DNA from: DASQYE01 sp036389315
Lineage (GTDB): Bacteria > Acidobacteriota > Blastocatellia > Pyrinomonadales > Pyrinomonadaceae
Length of the DNA: 64,000 bases
Direction: 5' to 3'
Assembly: GCA_036389315.1 (NCBI GenBank)
Contig: DASVQF010000011.1
Location: forward strand, 372,001-436,000
Position numbers and translations under genes: made by a program. A model generated the notes under the pieces. It did not search any database, was not told the origin of the DNA, and worked only from the letters and a program-made list of their open reading frames with translations. Below are positions 61,497 through 64,000 of this stretch, one piece after another (the first letter of the stretch is position 1; every line of letters begins with the position of its first letter).

Positions 61497-63001
61497 AATT
61501 TATTTCTTCGCTTCTTCCCTTCCAGCGCCTCGCGCGCGACCTCTTTATCGTCGAAGTGGAAGACCTCGCGGCCGATGATCTGGTAATCCTCGTGCCCCTT
61601 GCCGGCGATGAGGACTACGTCGCCACGGCGCGCTTCGGCAATCGCCAGATGAATGGCCGAGCGGCGGTCTGCGATCTTTTGATAAGGCTTCCCCGCAACG
61701 CGCATTCCCTCCTCCACGTCCGCGAGAATCCTTTCGGGGTCTTCCGTGCGCGGGTTATCCGAAGTGAGAATGACGACATCGCTCAGAGAGGCTGCGGCCT
61801 CGCCCATCGGCGCGCGTTTCGAGCGGTCGCGGTCGCCGCCGCAGCCGAAGACCGTAATGATTCTTCCCCGCGTCACGTCGCGCGCCGTGCGCAGGACATT
61901 GACCAGAGCATCATCCGTGTGCGCGTAATCCACGACGACGGCAAAATCCCCCGCGTGCGGAACGCGCTCGAAGCGGCCGGGCGCTCCCGAGCAGCTCTCC
62001 ACGGCGCGCGCAATCACGTCAAGCTCATAGCCCAGCTCAAGGCCCGTCCCCGTGGCCGCCATGATGTTGTAGATGTGCGGGCGGCCCACGAGCGGCGAAG
62101 TCAGAGCGCGCTCGCCCACGGGCGTGCGCAGGCGAAAGCGCATCCCTTCCAGAGTGTGCTCGACCTCGCTCGCAGTCACATCCGCCTCCCGGTTGAGCGC
62201 GTAACGCAGGACACGCTGCCCCGTGGCTGCAAGCTCGCGCGCCAGCTCCGAGCCCCGCGCGTCGTCCGTGTTGATGACCGCCGCGCGCGGCCTTCGACCG
62301 AGGCTTCCGTCAAAGAGACGGCGCTTGACCTCGAAGTAGGCTTGCATGGTCTTGTGGTAGTCCAGGTGGTCGCGCGTCAGGTTAGTCCAGACCGCCACGC
62401 TCAAGTCGAGTCCGTCGCAGCGATGCAGATCAATCGCATGTGAAGAACATTCCATGACGGCCGTACGGCAACCGGCTTCGACCGCACGTCGCAGGAGGCG
62501 CTGCATGTCGCTCGCTTCCGGTGTCGTACGGTCGGCCTTCTTGCGCTCATCTGCGACGCGATACTCGACCGTGCCCGTGAGGGCAACGGGTTCGCCCGCC
62601 GCTTCCGCTATGGCCGCCACCAGGTAAGTCGTCGTCGTCTTGCCGTTGGTTCCGGTGATTCCGACCAGGTTCAGCTCTCTGGAAGGATGGCCGTGTACTA
62701 CTCCCGCCGCCTGGGCCAAAGCCTTGCGCGCGTCGGCGACCATGATCCATGCGCCGTCAAAACTGGCCGGACGCTCGCGCTCCGAGATGACGCCCGCCGC
62801 CGCCTGCTCCGCGACCTGCTTCAGGAAGGCGTGGCCGTCCACGCTTTCACCCTGAATCGCCACGAAGAGAGTGCCCGCGCGCGCCTGTCTCGAATCATGT
62901 GTGACATCGGCGACTTCCACATTTTCATCGCCGGTCAGCGTGCCGCCCGTCGCTCGCGCGACCTCTCCGAGCGTCACTAGCCCTCTTTCTCTTCCGCTCA
63001 T
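61478..63001 (-). CDS. murE: UDP-MurNAc-tripeptide synthetase (adds meso-diaminopimelate)
   Basis: 507 aa Mur ligase. N-terminal uridine-binding domain (VTHDSRQARAGTLFVAIQG), central ATPase with P-loop GITGTNGKTTTT and MECSSHAIDLHR, C-terminal domain with SDNPRTEDP, the DNPR motif selecting meso-diaminopimelate over lysine, and IAGKGHEDYQ. It adds the third stem residue of peptidoglycan in the cytoplasm. It stands alone, away from any division/cell-wall cluster. The C-terminus KLTGWTG and stop come from repeat A4, extending the usual end (after GKKRR) by a few residues. Confidence 0.96.
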   Translation of the reverse strand: MSGRERGLVTLGEVARATGGTLTGDENVEVADVTHDSRQARAGTLFVAIQGESVDGHAFLKQVAEQAAAGVISERERPASFDGAWIMVADARKALAQAAGVVHGHPSRELNLVGITGTNGKTTTTYLVAAIAEAAGEPVALTGTVEYRVADERKKADRTTPEASDMQRLLRRAVEAGCRTAVMECSSHAIDLHRCDGLDLSVAVWTNLTRDHLDYHKTMQAYFEVKRRLFDGSLGRRPRAAVINTDDARGSELARELAATGQRVLRYALNREADVTASEVEHTLEGMRFRLRTPVGERALTSPLVGRPHIYNIMAATGTGLELGYELDVIARAVESCSGAPGRFERVPHAGDFAVVVDYAHTDDALVNVLRTARDVTRGRIITVFGCGGDRDRSKRAPMGEAAASLSDVVILTSDNPRTEDPERILADVEEGMRVAGKPYQKIADRRSAIHLAIAEARRGDVVLIAGKGHEDYQIIGREVFHFDDKEVAREALEGKKRRNKLTGWTG

Positions 63002-63253
63002 CTATAGACTCTTTTCGACAATCAAGCTTTCCAGCGCGAGCGCGAGCATAGCGCCCCGCTTCGAGAAGCGTCAAGAATGCTCGGGCGCTCGAAAATTTGC
63101 TTTTGTCGCTCGGCCGACCTGTGTTAGCTTGCACGGCATAACGGGCCTGGGCCAAGTTTGTAAAAGCGGTCGCGGGCTATTTTGTACTCAGCCGTTAAAT
63201 CCTTGTCCGACCGGACGAGCCATTTCAATATTCTAAGGAGCGCCCTCATAATT

Positions 63254-64000
63254 ATGAGTAAGATCGAGACTCTGGCAGCCTGCGCCCTACTGCTGTGCTC
63301 TCTGTTTGTCGCCGCACGGGCCCAGCAGCCGACAGCCACTTTGAGCGGCATCGTCACAGACCCCACGGGCGCGTCCATCCAGGGAGCGCAAATCAGCCTG
63401 ACGCAAAAGGCCACGGGCATCGGGCGCGAGACGACGACCAATGAAGAGGGGCGTTACGTGCTGACCAATTTGTCCCCAGGTGAATATGAAGTGAGCGTCC
63501 GAGCAGCAGGGTTCGCCCGAAAGGTCTCACAAGAGCCGGTCGTCCTTCAAGTCGGGCAGAGCGTGACGCTCAACACGACGATGGAGATCGATCCGCGACA
63601 GGAAAAGGTAGTCGTCAACCTTATCGACAGCATACCTCTCGTAGATATCGTGTCCTCGGATGTTGACGGGGTAATCACCGAGCGCGCCATCGAGAATCTG
63701 CCCTTGAACGGGCGCAACTTTTTAGAGCTGGCGCTGCTCGTGCCCGGCAATTCGCCCGCGCCCAACTTCGACCCGACCAAAACCAACAGCGTCGCCGTCT
63801 CTTCGGCCGGGCAGTTCGGGCGCGGCGGCCAGATCACCATTGACGGCCTCGACAACAACGACGACGTAGTGGGCGGAGTCCTACAGAACATGACGCAGGA
63901 GGCCGTGCAGGAGTTCCAGATCGCGACCAATCGCTTCTCGGCCGAGTACGGGCGCTCCGCCTCGTCCGTCATCAACATTGTGACCAAGTCGGGCACGAAC
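63254..64000 (+). CDS. TonB-dependent receptor, Oar-like, N-terminal part
   Basis: First 249 codons; runs off the right edge. Signal peptide (LAACALLLCSLFVAARA-Q), CarboxypepD_reg-like domain about 25-110 (ATLSGIVTDPTGASIQGAQI), plug motifs ENLPLNGRNFLELALLVPG and DGLDNNDDVVGG, then QEFQIATNRFSAEYGRSAS. Differs from the 11042-14659 receptor, so it is a second family member. Substrate unknown. It is divergent from murE; the 252-base gap has a weak TTGTCG/TAGCTT pair near 63112-63130. Confidence 0.9.
   Translation, partial: MSKIETLAACALLLCSLFVAARAQQPTATLSGIVTDPTGASIQGAQISLTQKATGIGRETTTNEEGRYVLTNLSPGEYEVSVRAAGFARKVSQEPVVLQVGQSVTLNTTMEIDPRQEKVVVNLIDSIPLVDIVSSDVDGVITERAIENLPLNGRNFLELALLVPGNSPAPNFDPTKTNSVAVSSAGQFGRGGQITIDGLDNNDDVVGGVLQNMTQEAVQEFQIATNRFSAEYGRSASSVINIVTKSGTN

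Overview
The window is GC-rich DNA, almost entirely protein-coding, from a Gram-negative bacterium. The best inference is an Acidobacteriota member, probably Blastocatellia-like. The reasons are Oar-type TonB receptors with an N-terminal carboxypeptidase-regulatory domain, six FG-GAP/ASPIC (UnbV/CRTAC1) proteins in 20 kb, many secreted TPR proteins, and a meso-diaminopimelate-type MurE. No rRNA, tRNA, IS element, prophage or CRISPR array was seen.

Region 1 (1-16.2 kb, minus strand) is a starch/maltodextrin utilisation locus. From upstream to downstream it holds a ROK repressor, a TonB-dependent receptor behind a near-consensus promoter, two secreted TPR proteins, a GH13 enzyme, 4-alpha-glucanotransferase (malQ), a second GH13 paralogue, an MFS sugar transporter and a third GH13 cut by the window edge. 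Together these would bind, import and break down alpha-glucans. No SusD-like protein is present.

Region 2 (16.4-36.7 kb) is the most unusual part. Two divergent gene sets meet near 27.4-27.55 kb. The minus set is DinB, ABC permease, ABC ATPase, a secreted protein, a 1200-aa TPR/FG-GAP/ASPIC protein, a nitrilase-superfamily hydrolase and two CRTAC1 proteins, with a chain of overlapping genes. The plus set is a 1160-aa TPR/FG-GAP/ASPIC protein, a CRTAC1 protein, an RnfD/NqrB-like (UnbU-like) membrane protein, a secreted protein, a 68-aa coiled-coil protein with Asn at every d position, and a CRTAC1 lipoprotein. The UnbV/UnbU pairing is known from enediyne clusters, but no polyketide synthase is present here.

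Region 3 (36.8-56.4 kb) is mixed metabolism: LysR regulator, YjbQ, acyltransferase, S9 peptidase, aldo/keto reductase, DUF2071, a frameshifted Cys-rich gene, a QueA-like protein, SDR, ATP-grasp ligase, acyl-CoA ligase, NTF2-like, DinB, LysA-like decarboxylase, Tat-exported amine oxidase, APC permease, a J-domain protein and a hicBA pair whose toxin has an in-frame stop.

Region 4 (56.4-64 kb) has an NtrC-type regulator with its histidine kinase, small secreted proteins (one Arg-rich), MurE and the start of a second TonB receptor.

Two families of long inverted repeats are scattered through the window. Family A arms are built from 9-nt units around CAGGAT; family B arms from 7-nt GGGATGA-like units. 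Several copies lie inside coding sequence: they encode the signal peptides of two CRTAC1 proteins, the C-termini of MurE and an SDR enzyme, and the stop codon of a GH13 gene.
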